Shown one piece after another: positions 7,347-15,015 of a DNA stretch of 19,393 nt. Every line of letters starts with the position of its first letter. The first letter of the stretch is position 1. Under the pieces are notes generated by a model that saw nothing but the letters and a program-made list of their open reading frames with translations, was not told where the DNA came from and made no database searches. Origin of the DNA: Lysobacteraceae bacterium (GTDB taxonomy: Bacteria; Pseudomonadota; Gammaproteobacteria; Xanthomonadales; Rhodanobacteraceae); NCBI GenBank assembly GCA_018971925.1, contig JAGWZT010000007.1, positions 1 to 19,393 on the forward strand, given 5' to 3'. The position numbers were made by a program, and so were the translations under genes.

Positions 7347-9407
7347 TCACTGCAACCCGTAGGAACGCAGCAGCGCGTCGGGTCGCGGGGCGCGCCCGCG
7401 GAATGCGACGAAGCTTTCCAGCGCGGGACGGCTGGCGCCCACGCCCAGGAACTCGTCGCGGAAGCGCGCGCCCGTCGCCGCATCGATCACGCCATGTTCC
7501 TCGAACGCACCGAACACGTCGGCCGACAACACCTCGGCCCACAGGTAGCTGTAGTAGCCGGCGGCGTAACCGCCCGCGAAAATGTGCGTGAATGCGTGCG
7601 GGAAACGCTGCCACGCGGGCGGATGCAACACCGCCGCTTCACGCCGCGCGGCTTCCAGCGTTTCCATCACACGCGCGCCGCGTGCCGGGTCGTAGTTCGC
7701 ATGCAACAGAAAATCGAACAAGCCGAATTCCAGCTGCCGGCACAGGAACATGCCGGCCTGGAAATGGCGCGCCGCGAGCATCCTGTCGAACAGTTCATCG
7801 GGCAGCCGCTCTCCGCTCGACCAGTGCTTCGCGAACAGGTCCAGCGCCTGCCGGTTCCAGCAGAAGTTCTCCATGAACTGGCTGGGCAGTTCCACCGCGT
7901 CCCATTCCACGCCGTCGATGCCGCCGATCGAAGGCAGGTCGATGCGGGTCAGCATGTGGTGCAGGCCGTGGCCGAATTCGTGGAACAGCGTCTGCACGTC
8001 GTCGTGGGTCAGCAATGACGGACGTTCGCCACTCGGCACCGCAAAGTTGCAGGTGAGGAACGCGATCGGCAATTGCACGCCGTCGCCGTCGCGGAAACGC
8101 GCGCGGCACACGTCCATCCACGCGCCGCCGCGCTTGCCCGAGCGTGCGTACAAATCCAGGTACACACCCGCGAGCGGCTTGCCCTCGGCGTCGCGCACTT
8201 CGCAATAGCGCACGTCGGGGTGCCACACGTCCACGGGCTCGCGGGCCGGCTCCACGCTGATGCCGTACAACTTGACTGCCAGCGCGAACATGCCGTCCAT
8301 CACCGACGGCAGCGGGAAATATGCCTTCAGTTGTTCCTCGTCCAGCGCGTAACGCGCGAGGCGCAATTTTTCCGACGCGTACGCGAGATCCCACGATTCC
8401 AGTGTTTCCAGCTCGAGTTCGCTGAGCGCGAACGCGCGCAGTTCTTCCAGTTCGCGTTGCGCGACCGGCCTGGCGCGCACAATGAGATTGCGCAGGAACG
8501 CCAACACCTCGTCCGGCGTTTCGGCCATCTTGGTCGCCAGCGATTCTTCCGCCGCATTGGCGAAGCCCAGCAGCTGCGCGGCCTCAAAGCGCAGCGCGAG
8601 GATCTTCTCCATGCACTCGGAATTGTCGAACTTGCCGGCATCCGGTCCCTGATCGGATGCACGCGTCTGGTACGCCCAGTACACGCGCTCGCGCAACGAG
8701 CGATTGTCCGCGTAAGTGAGCACCGCCTGCACCGCCGGCTGTTTCAGGGTTGCGAGCCAGCCGTCGAGACCGCGCTCGCGCGCGTATTCGCGCAGCACCG
8801 AACGGCCGGATTCGGGGATGCCGGCGAGGTCGCGTTCATCCTCGATGTGTTCCTGCCACGCATCGGTGGCATCCAGCACGGCGTTGGAAAACGCGGTGGT
8901 GAGTTTGGAAAGCTCGTTGGCGATCTCGCGGAAACGCGTACGCGCGGGTTCTTCCAGCGCGACGCCGGACAGCTTGAAATCGCGTAACGCATGTTCGACC
9001 AGCGCGCGCTCGGGGCGCGAACGCTGCGCGAAGCCCGGCGCCTCCGCGACCGCCTGCACCCTGGCGTACAGGTCGCGGTTTTGTCCCAGCGCACTGGCGA
9101 AGTCGGTGATCTTTTCCTCGGCCTGCTCATAGGCCGCGCGCAGTTCCTTGTTGTCCGCCACCGCGTGCAGGTGCGACACCGGCGCCCATGCATGGGCGAG
9201 GCGCTGGTCCAGGCGCTCCTGTTCCAGCATCACCTGGTCGAACATGTCCGTTTGCGGCTGGCCTTGCGCACCGGCGGCGATCAGCCGGTCGATGCCGGTT
9301 CGATAGTCGGCCAGGACCGCGTCGATAGCGGGCACCACGTCGGCCGCGCCGATCCTGGAAAACGCGGGCAAGACCGCATCGCTGAGCAGGGGGTTTTCGG
9401 TAGGCAT
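7347..9407 (-). CDS. prlC: Oligopeptidase A, M3 family zinc metallopeptidase
   Basis: 686 residues, close to E. coli oligopeptidase A (680). A cytoplasmic thimet-type zinc endopeptidase that degrades short peptides, including cleaved signal peptides. The zinc-binding motif HEFGH is at residues 476-480, followed by GVEWDAVELPSQFMENF, in which E506 in VELPSQ is the expected third zinc ligand. The N-terminus (NPLLSDAVLPAFSRI) is the usual start of this family. ATG at 9407 has a GGAG ribosome site 9 bases upstream; the frame is open to 9602, but the added residues are Pro/Arg-rich and lie over the divergent patatin gene. First gene of a probable prlC-kefB tandem. Family members are also called OpdA. 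Confidence 0.93.
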   Translation of the reverse strand: MPTENPLLSDAVLPAFSRIGAADVVPAIDAVLADYRTGIDRLIAAGAQGQPQTDMFDQVMLEQERLDQRLAHAWAPVSHLHAVADNKELRAAYEQAEEKITDFASALGQNRDLYARVQAVAEAPGFAQRSRPERALVEHALRDFKLSGVALEEPARTRFREIANELSKLTTAFSNAVLDATDAWQEHIEDERDLAGIPESGRSVLREYARERGLDGWLATLKQPAVQAVLTYADNRSLRERVYWAYQTRASDQGPDAGKFDNSECMEKILALRFEAAQLLGFANAAEESLATKMAETPDEVLAFLRNLIVRARPVAQRELEELRAFALSELELETLESWDLAYASEKLRLARYALDEEQLKAYFPLPSVMDGMFALAVKLYGISVEPAREPVDVWHPDVRYCEVRDAEGKPLAGVYLDLYARSGKRGGAWMDVCRARFRDGDGVQLPIAFLTCNFAVPSGERPSLLTHDDVQTLFHEFGHGLHHMLTRIDLPSIGGIDGVEWDAVELPSQFMENFCWNRQALDLFAKHWSSGERLPDELFDRMLAARHFQAGMFLCRQLEFGLFDFLLHANYDPARGARVMETLEAARREAAVLHPPAWQRFPHAFTHIFAGGYAAGYYSYLWAEVLSADVFGAFEEHGVIDAATGARFRDEFLGVGASRPALESFVAFRGRAPRPDALLRSYGLQ

Positions 9408-9460
9408 GCATGGCTCCGGTGGATTCAACAGCGTGGCGTTCCTGCCCATCGAAATCAAGT

Positions 9461-9466
9461 TACGAT
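9461..9466 (+). promoter_or_regulatory. -10 element (TACGAT) at leaderless distance from the patatin gene
   Basis: TACGAT is separated from the ATG at 9473 by only six bases. With the usual 6-7 base gap to the transcript start, the mRNA would begin at or next to the ATG. No Shine-Dalgarno is present. The -35 region is weak. Confidence 0.4.
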
Positions 9467-9472
9467 CGCGCC

Positions 9473-11293
9473 ATGGAGACCAAGCCGGCCCCGGACCTGC
9501 ATGCGCTGCTGGGGCACACCGCGGTCTTCGGTCACCTGAATGCGCACGAGCTGGACGCGCTGGCGGCCGAGATGGCATGGTTTTGGCTGCCCGGGGGCGC
9601 ACCGCTCTATCTGCACGGCGAGTCCTCCGATGCCTTGTACCTGCTGAAGTCCGGCAGCCTGGGCGTTTTCGGCGCGCCGCGGGTCGGCGGTGCGGCGCGC
9701 ATGCTCGGCGTACTTCCGGCCGGCACCACGCTGGGCGAGGTCGGATTGATCAGCGGCGAGCCGCGCACCCACAGCGTGCGCGCGCTGCGCGATTCGGAAT
9801 TGCTGCGCCTGTCGCGCGAGGGCTACGAGGACCTGGTCGCGCGGCATCCGCAGGCAATGCTCGGGGCCGCGCGGGTCGCGGTGCGCCACCTGCAGAACGA
9901 CGACATGCCCTGTCCGCCGCGCACCTTCGCTGTCCTGCCCTTCGGAGCCGGCATCGACGCGCATGCCTTCGCGATGGAGCTGCAGCGCCAGTTGCTCGGC
10001 CACGGCGAATGCGCGGTGGTCGACGCTGACCTCGGCCGCGATCACGACAGCGAATGGTTCGCGGGCCGAGAAGCCGAATCGCGCTTCGTGCTGTACGTCG
10101 ACAATGGCGACGCGTCGTGGCGGCAGTTGTGCCGGCGCCAGGCCGACGCCCTGTTGCTGCTGGTCGACGCCGAACAACCTGCCACTGCATGGCCCTATCC
10201 GATCGGGGAGTCACCGGGCGCGGGCGCCTTCAGACGCGAATCCGCCGCCGACTACACGCATCATCGCCCTCGCCACCTGGTGCTCCGTCATCCGCCCGGC
10301 AAATTCATCTATGGCGCGGCACACGCGTGGCGCGTGGCGCTGGATCACGGCGAGTTGCAACACCATCACTGGCGGCACCGCGCCGACGTCGCCCGGATCG
10401 CGCGACTGCTTTCAGGCAACAGCACCGGATTGGTGTTGTCGGGCGGCGGTGCGCGCGGCTTCGCGCAGATCGGCGTGATCCAGGCGCTGCGCGAAACCGG
10501 AATCGTGATCGACACGGTGGTCGGCACCAGCATTGGCGCGATCATCGGCGCCGGCATCGCCTACGAATGGGACGACGCCAAGATGCGCGAGGCGTACCGG
10601 CGTGCACTGGTCGACGGCCGGCCGTTGCGCGACTGGACGCTGCCGCTGGTGGCGCTCACCCGGGGGGCGCGCACCACCATGCTGCTGCGCGAAGCTTTCG
10701 GCGAGATCGACATCGAGGATTTGCCGATCCATTTCGCCTGCGTATCGACGGACCTGACCGAGGGTGCCACCGTGGTGCACCGCGAAGGCCTGCTATGGCG
10801 GTGGCTGCGCGCATCCAGTGCGGTGCCGGGCGTGCTGCCGCCATTGTTCCACGACCGCCATGTCTACGTGGACGGCGCGGTCATCAACAACCTGCCCACC
10901 GACGTGCTGGCCGAGGAAAGCCACGGCCGCGTGATCGCGGTCGACATCGGCGCCGACGACAGCCTGACCGCGGGCGTCGACGAAGCGGCTTCGCCATCAT
11001 TGCCCGCGTTGTGGGCGCAGCGCCATCGGCACGACCTGCGGCCGAGCGCCTTCGCGATCCTGGTGCGTGCCGGCATGGTCAATTCGGAAACCGGCAGCGC
11101 ACGCCGCCGTGCGCTCGCCGACCTGCTGCTGCGCCCGGACATGCAGCGCATCGGCCTGTTCGACTGGCAGGCGTTCGATCACGCGATCGAGCTCGGCTAC
11201 CGCTGCACGTGCGACACCTTGCGCCACGAACCTCCGCTTCGCGAAAACGGCCCCGGCGAGCATTCCGCGGATACCATCCGGCCGCTACGATGA
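9473..11293 (+). CDS. Cyclic-nucleotide-binding domain/patatin-like phospholipase fusion (NTE family)
   Basis: 606 residues. Residues about 12-135 form a cNMP-binding domain whose phosphate-binding cassette is recognisable (LGEVGLISGEPRTHSV: E89, R98, T99). Residues about 150-310 are a middle region (RTFAVLPFGAG... to ADVARIARLL) seen in bacterial NTE/RssA-type fusions. The C-terminal patatin domain has the oxyanion loop GGGARG (324-329), the nucleophile motif GTSIG with S353, and DGA with D467, so the Ser-Asp dyad is intact. Expected role: cyclic-nucleotide-controlled serine hydrolase acting on phospholipids or lysophospholipids, probably membrane-associated; substrate and nucleotide are unknown. 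The frame opens at 9410, but the ATG at 9473 is favoured because a -10 element lies just before it and the family homology begins there. Divergent from prlC (65 bases between starts); the carbonic anhydrase gene follows 40 bases downstream. Confidence 0.88.
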   Translation: METKPAPDLHALLGHTAVFGHLNAHELDALAAEMAWFWLPGGAPLYLHGESSDALYLLKSGSLGVFGAPRVGGAARMLGVLPAGTTLGEVGLISGEPRTHSVRALRDSELLRLSREGYEDLVARHPQAMLGAARVAVRHLQNDDMPCPPRTFAVLPFGAGIDAHAFAMELQRQLLGHGECAVVDADLGRDHDSEWFAGREAESRFVLYVDNGDASWRQLCRRQADALLLLVDAEQPATAWPYPIGESPGAGAFRRESAADYTHHRPRHLVLRHPPGKFIYGAAHAWRVALDHGELQHHHWRHRADVARIARLLSGNSTGLVLSGGGARGFAQIGVIQALRETGIVIDTVVGTSIGAIIGAGIAYEWDDAKMREAYRRALVDGRPLRDWTLPLVALTRGARTTMLLREAFGEIDIEDLPIHFACVSTDLTEGATVVHREGLLWRWLRASSAVPGVLPPLFHDRHVYVDGAVINNLPTDVLAEESHGRVIAVDIGADDSLTAGVDEAASPSLPALWAQRHRHDLRPSAFAILVRAGMVNSETGSARRRALADLLLRPDMQRIGLFDWQAFDHAIELGYRCTCDTLRHEPPLRENGPGEHSADTIRPLR

Positions 11294-11333
11294 CCGCCTT
11301 GCGATCCATGCGGAACCGGGGCCTGTCGACACC

Positions 11334-11873
11334 ATGACAAACGTGCGGAGCTACCGGGGCGTGCTGCCGAAACTCGGCGCGCGCGTGTACATCGACCCCG
11401 CGGCCACCGTGATCGGCGACGTCGAACTTGGCGATGACGTATCGATCTGGCCCGCGACGGTGGTGCGCGGCGACGTCGAAAGGATCCGCATCGGCGCGCG
11501 CAGCAACGTGCAGGACGGCGCGGTGCTGCACGTGACCCACGACGGCCCGTACACGCCCGGCGGCCAGCCGTGCCTCATCGGCGCGGACGTCACCATCGGC
11601 CACGGCGCGGTGGTGCACGCCTGCACCCTCGGCGACTGCTGCCTGATCGGCATGCACGCCACGATCCTGGACGGCGCGGTGGTGCAGCGCCATGCGTTCG
11701 TGGGTGCAGGCGCACTGGTCGCACCAGGCAAGACCGTGGGTGAAGGCGAGTTGTGGATCGGCAATCCCGCGCGCTGCGTGCGCAAGTTGAGCGACGCCGA
11801 GATCGAAGCACTGCGGTATTCGGCGCGGCACTACGTGAAGCTGAAGGACGAGTATCTCGGCGCGTCGTTGTAG
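11334..11873 (+). CDS. Gamma-class carbonic anhydrase-like protein (YrdA family)
   Basis: 179 residues, a left-handed beta-helix protein built of hexapeptide repeats (VIGDVELGDDVSIWPATVVRGDV, then LIGADVTIGHGAVVHACTLGDCCLIGM). The three expected metal-binding histidines are H66 (VLHVTHDG), H90 and H95 (IGHGAVVHAC). Members form trimers with metal between subunits and either hydrate CO2 or have unknown activity; the YrdA/CaiE group is often not shown to be active. ATG at 11334 gives the usual family N-terminus. Ribosome site is weak. It lies 40 bases after the patatin gene and may be co-transcribed; a TACGAT at 11286-11291 is a weak separate promoter candidate. The TAG stop is part of a REP element. 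Confidence 0.88.
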   Translation: MTNVRSYRGVLPKLGARVYIDPAATVIGDVELGDDVSIWPATVVRGDVERIRIGARSNVQDGAVLHVTHDGPYTPGGQPCLIGADVTIGHGAVVHACTLGDCCLIGMHATILDGAVVQRHAFVGAGALVAPGKTVGEGELWIGNPARCVRKLSDAEIEALRYSARHYVKLKDEYLGASL

Positions 11874-11942
11874 GAGCGGCGGGAGCCGCGATCAAATTCA
11901 AAGGCATCGCCAACCCGTTCGGGCCTGCCGGCCCTCCTACAA
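11868..11942. repeat. GTAG-type REP pair (inverted), copy 1
   Basis: A 75-bp element bounded by TTGTAGGAG and its complement CTCCTACAA. Next to each GTAG end is a 5-bp hairpin with a 4-base loop: GCGGC/GCCGC (11876-11889) and GGGCC/GGCCC (11921-11934). This matches the known layout of Xanthomonadales REP sequences with a GTAG tetranucleotide and a short stem, paired in opposite orientation. Its two outer TAG triplets are the stop codons of the carbonic anhydrase (11871-11873) and aroE (11937-11939). It may also act as a bidirectional terminator. A second copy is at 18365-18437. Confidence 0.85.
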
Positions 11943-12770
11943 CGGCATGCTGCGCAGCTCACGTAACACGGCATCCGTATCCGGCCGCACGCCGTGCCAA
12001 CGCTCGAATGATGCCGCCGCGGTTTCAACCAGCATGCCGAGGCCATCCGCGGCTGCCGCACAACCGGCGGCTTGCGCCCATTCGACGAAGGGTCGCGCGG
12101 CCGGGCCATAGCTCAGGTCGTAAGCGAACGTGTGCACTTGCACCCGGGATCGCGGCAGCACCAGCGCGGCATGCTGTACGCCCGCCGACGTCGCATTGAC
12201 GATCAGGTCGAAAGCCGCGCAGCGATCGAGCGCATCCCACGCGGCCGTGCGCACCCGTTCGGGTGCGGCCAACGCAGCGGCCAGCTCCTGCGCGCGCGCA
12301 GGCGTGCGGTTGGCGATGGTCAAGTTCCGCGCGCCTGCATCCAGCAACGCGAACGCGGCCGCGCGCGCCGCGCCGCCGGCACCCAGCAACAGCACTTCGC
12401 GTTCGCGCGGATCGAAGCCGAAGCGCCCGCGCAGGTCCGCAAGCATCCCGGCACCATCGTTGCTGCCGGCTTCGACGCGACCGTCCGGCAACAGCGTCAA
12501 TACATTCGCCACGCCAAGCCGCCGCGCGGCCTGCGTGTGCACATCCGCCAACGCGAAGGCGGCGGCCTTGTGCGGCAAGGTGACATTCGCACCACGGCCG
12601 CCGTGCTCGAAGAATGCGCGGACCGCGTTCGCGAATTCGCCCGGTGCCGCGTCGATCGCGCCGTATTCCATCGCAACACCAGCTTGTTCCGCAAACAGCG
12701 CGTGCAGGCGCGGCGACAGCGAGTGCGCGACGGGATGGCCGAAAACGGCGTAACGGGGAATGGCGGTCAT
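11937..12770 (-). CDS. aroE: Shikimate dehydrogenase-like protein (AroE)
   Basis: 277 residues. AroE reduces 3-dehydroshikimate to shikimate with NADPH in aromatic amino acid synthesis. Seen: SLSP with S17 and S19, NVTLPHK with T64 and catalytic K68, the NADP loop GAGGAA (130-135), NRT (154-156) and NATSAG (192-197). The length and the GHPVAHSLSP opening are typical. Odd: the usual GxNTDG motif reads GSN-DG with one residue missing (102-106), the AxNT motif is ANV (88-90), and the conserved shikimate-binding Gln of MLxxQ is Thr250 (MLVETAA). N89, D105 and K68 remain. Start ATG at 12770 with no Shine-Dalgarno but a -10 element six bases upstream. Probably the real AroE or a divergent paralogue. 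Confidence 0.85.
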   Translation of the reverse strand: MTAIPRYAVFGHPVAHSLSPRLHALFAEQAGVAMEYGAIDAAPGEFANAVRAFFEHGGRGANVTLPHKAAAFALADVHTQAARRLGVANVLTLLPDGRVEAGSNDGAGMLADLRGRFGFDPREREVLLLGAGGAARAAAFALLDAGARNLTIANRTPARAQELAAALAAPERVRTAAWDALDRCAAFDLIVNATSAGVQHAALVLPRSRVQVHTFAYDLSYGPAARPFVEWAQAAGCAAAADGLGMLVETAAASFERWHGVRPDTDAVLRELRSMPL

Positions 12771-12776
12771 GGGCGA

Positions 12777-12782
12777 AGTGTA
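12777..12782 (-). promoter_or_regulatory. -10 element (TACACT) at leaderless distance from aroE
   Basis: Reads TACACT on the minus strand, six bases before the aroE ATG, the same arrangement as at the patatin gene. No Shine-Dalgarno is present. The -35 region is weak. Confidence 0.4.
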
Positions 12783-12858
12783 GGGGCATGACTGCTTGTC
12801 GCGATCGGTGAGACGGCGACAGCGGAGGATCGCTTCACCACCCCAGCCGGAGTCCGCC

Positions 12859-13098
12859 ATGCGCCGCCACATCCGATCCGAATCGCCCCCTCCGCATGAC
12901 GCTCTCACGCTCGCGGCCACGACCTGGCTCGCCTGTGGCGTGGTGTTGTTCGGTTTGACGCCACTGCCGTGGCACGATGCGACGCTCGGATGGACACCCG
13001 CGTTCTGGCTGCTTGTGGCGCCCTGCCTGCTGCTCTTGGGAAGGCGCTTGGGTGCAAGGCGCCCGGCATTTCGACCCTCGGGATTTCACACCCCATAA
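12859..13098 (+). CDS. Small two-helix membrane protein of unknown function
   Basis: 79 residues. The ATG at 12859 follows a GGAG ribosome site by six bases, good support for translation. The N-terminal 17 residues are polar and Arg/Pro-rich; two hydrophobic stretches follow (about 21-37, LAATTWLACGVVLFGLT, and about 46-61, GWTPAFWLLVAPCLLLL), then a basic tail (RRLGARRPAFRP). This fits a small inner-membrane hairpin protein with both ends cytoplasmic. I do not recognise the family. It is divergent from aroE, with 88 bases between starts, and is followed by a repeat-rich region. The frame is open to 12796, but without a ribosome site there. Confidence 0.6.
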   Translation: MRRHIRSESPPPHDALTLAATTWLACGVVLFGLTPLPWHDATLGWTPAFWLLVAPCLLLLGRRLGARRPAFRPSGFHTP

Positions 13099-13108
13099 CG
13101 CTTCATGT

Positions 13109-13140
13109 GGAGCGGCTGTTGCGAAAAGTCAGGCCACGGA
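13109..13140 (+). repeat. Dispersed 32-bp intergenic repeat, copy 2
   Basis: Begins GGAGCGGCTGTTG and ends GGCCACGGA. It matches 1629-1660 in 28 of 32 positions. It starts 11 bases past the small membrane protein gene. The rest of the 13099-13371 gap contains only the two stem-loops described separately and no supported gene. Confidence 0.75.
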
Positions 13141-13276
13141 AGGCCGAAGTGGACTCCACGAACTCACGAACGTGATGCCTGCTGCTCCTGGCCAGAGCTG
13201 CGAGTGCACGCCAGACATCGTGCAGCGAAGCGTCATATGACCGTCGCGAGCGAAGGCGGATTGCGGGACGCCGACT

Positions 13277-13298
13277 GCATCGGCAGGATTGCCGATGC
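13277..13298. repeat. 9-bp stem-loop with GGAT apex
   Basis: Arms GCATCGGCA and TGCCGATGC are perfect complements around the loop GGAT. It lies between the plus-strand small gene and the minus-strand RimK-family gene. Confidence 0.5.
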
Positions 13299-13322
13299 GA
13301 ACGCCGCAGGCGGCCCGCAGGG

Positions 13323-13344
13323 CTGGCCACATGGATGTGGCCAG
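13323..13344 (-). terminator. 10-bp stem-loop downstream of the RimK-family gene
   Basis: Arms CTGGCCACAT and ATGTGGCCAG are perfect complements; the apex again contains GGAT. It lies 28 bases past the stop of the minus-strand RimK-family gene, the right place for a 3'-end structure, but no T run follows. Confidence 0.5.
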
Positions 13345-13371
13345 TAGCGCAGCAGGTCAGATGATGCTTCG

Positions 13372-14853
13372 TCAGGCCGCGACGCCGTTCCTTTTGGCCT
13401 CCATCCGCCGCAACAACTCGTGCATCACGCGGCGGTAAAGCTCATCGCCCAGCTCCGCATCTTCCACGCCGGCGTCGATGGAAGGGTTGTCGTTCACCTC
13501 GATCAGCACCGTGCGGTCGTGGGTCTGCTTGATGTCCACGCCGTACAGGCCGTTGCCGATTGCCGCCGCGCCGCGCAGGGCCAGTTTGATTACATCCGCA
13601 GGCGCGTCATCAATCTTGAGGCACTCGAAACCGCCAGAACGCGCGCTGCCACGCGCGCTGTGGTTGTAGATCTGCCAATGCCCGCGTGACATGAAGTATT
13701 TGCAGGCGAAAAGCGCCTTGCGGTTGAGCACGCCGATGCGCCAGTCGAACTCGGTGTAGAGGAATTCCTGGGCGATCAGCAGCGCCGTGCTCTGGAACAG
13801 GTGCGCCGCCGCCTTGGCCAGTTGTTCCTGACCGTCCACCTTGATCACGCCGCGCGAAAAGGAGCCATCGGGAATCTTCAGCACCAGTGGGAAGCCGAGC
13901 TTTTCCGGCAACTCCCGCAACTGCTTCGAATCTTCGCGATACAGAACCTCGGAACGCGGCACCGCGATCTTGTGCGCGCGCAGCAGGTCGTTCAGATAGA
14001 TCTTGTTGGTGCAACGCAGGATCGAGGTCGGATCGTCGATCACCACCATGCCTTCGCGTTCGGCCTTGTGCGCGAAGCGGTAGGTGTGGTCGTCCGGCGC
14101 GGTGGTTTCGCGGATGAACAGCCCGTCGTATTCGGCCAGGCGCGGGTAATCGTTCTTCTGGATGGGATCGACTTCGATGCCGAGATCCCGGCCGGCGGTG
14201 ATGAACTGTTTCAGCGCACGCGCGTTCGAGGGCGGCATTGCCTCCTTGGGGTTGACCAGCATCGCGAGGTCGTAGCGCGATGGCTTGCGTGTGCGCGGCT
14301 TGCGCCACAGGCGCTTGGAGAACGCATCCAGCGCCTGAGCGAACGCGTCTTCCTGGGCGTCATCCAGCGTGTGCAGCCCGACCGGCTTGATCGCGCTGAT
14401 CTGCCACACGCGGTCGCGCTCGAACTCGATGCGCAACAGCGGGCACGGGAACGTCTCGAACACCTGCCGCGCCAGATCCTGCAGCGCGGGGTACGAAGTC
14501 ACCCCGAAATAAACCAGGATGCCGAGGTCGGTGGTGTCCTGGCCGCCCGCCGGAAGGAAATGCGTGAGCTTCTGGTTGAGATCCTCCACGTCGAGGTTGT
14601 ACAGCGCACGCTTGCGCAGGTCACTGATCGTGCGCACCGATGGAATCACGCGATGCCCACGCGCTTCTCCCAGCAGCGAAACATAGTGGCCGACGCCGAG
14701 GTATTTGTAGGTGCGGCACAGGTTGATGACGTGGGTACGCTCGTCGCCGCTGATCGGCTCGCGCAGGTACTGCATCGCGGTGACGACGTTGTCAGAGGGG
14801 TAGTACGAACCCCAATCGGATGCTTTTTCGACGACGATGGCCAGACGGCTCAT
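13372..14853 (-). CDS. RimK-family ATP-grasp ligase with RLAN N-terminal domain
   Basis: 493 residues. The first ~150 (MSRLAIVVEKASDWGSYYPSD...) look like the RLAN domain found in front of certain RimK-like ligases. The C-terminal half is an ATP-grasp fold: likely nucleotide-binding lysines K284 (CTNKIYLNDLL) and K326 (LVLKIPDGSFSRGV), and metal ligands D440, E452 and N454 in GVDI...LIEVNDNPSID. Such enzymes join an amino acid to a carboxylate, often on a protein or peptide; the substrate here is unknown, and it is longer than RimK itself (about 300). ATG at 14853 has AGGAAG upstream. It is divergent from a GNAT gene, a pairing I recall from other gammaproteobacteria and from comparative work on amidoligases. 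Not named rimK because that enzyme lacks this N-terminal domain. Confidence 0.85.
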   Translation of the reverse strand: MSRLAIVVEKASDWGSYYPSDNVVTAMQYLREPISGDERTHVINLCRTYKYLGVGHYVSLLGEARGHRVIPSVRTISDLRKRALYNLDVEDLNQKLTHFLPAGGQDTTDLGILVYFGVTSYPALQDLARQVFETFPCPLLRIEFERDRVWQISAIKPVGLHTLDDAQEDAFAQALDAFSKRLWRKPRTRKPSRYDLAMLVNPKEAMPPSNARALKQFITAGRDLGIEVDPIQKNDYPRLAEYDGLFIRETTAPDDHTYRFAHKAEREGMVVIDDPTSILRCTNKIYLNDLLRAHKIAVPRSEVLYREDSKQLRELPEKLGFPLVLKIPDGSFSRGVIKVDGQEQLAKAAAHLFQSTALLIAQEFLYTEFDWRIGVLNRKALFACKYFMSRGHWQIYNHSARGSARSGGFECLKIDDAPADVIKLALRGAAAIGNGLYGVDIKQTHDRTVLIEVNDNPSIDAGVEDAELGDELYRRVMHELLRRMEAKRNGVAA

Positions 14854-15015
14854 TGCGATCTTCCTGATTCGGCCCGGACGCCATGACCACACGTCGGCAG
14901 CGCCCGAAAGGGCGCAGTGTCGGCACCGCGCGTGCCGAACGCAAGGGGTTGCCGCGACCGGTCAGGCGTCGATTCAGGCTTGCGCGCCGCAAGCCGCCGC
15001 GCCACGCTTGCACCC

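Noticed and set aside
5580..8018. Plus-strand open frame of 812 residues
   Set aside because: It lies antisense across both the antiporter and the prlC genes, and its composition (very rich in Gln, His, Arg) is that of a shadow frame. Both minus-strand genes have clear motifs.
11868..11942. CRISPR-like or IS-end interpretation of the inverted repeat
   Set aside because: Only one unit is present, without regular spacers, target duplication or transposase. The GTAG-plus-hairpin layout fits a REP pair better.
13103..13347. Short open frames on both strands (75-80 residues) after the small membrane gene
   Set aside because: They overlap the dispersed repeat and hairpins. The piece SGCCEKSGHG also appears translated at the other repeat copy, showing it is repeat-derived and not a gene.
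13801..14886. Plus-strand open frame of 361 residues
   Set aside because: Antisense to the RimK-family gene, which has ATP-grasp motifs; this frame has none.
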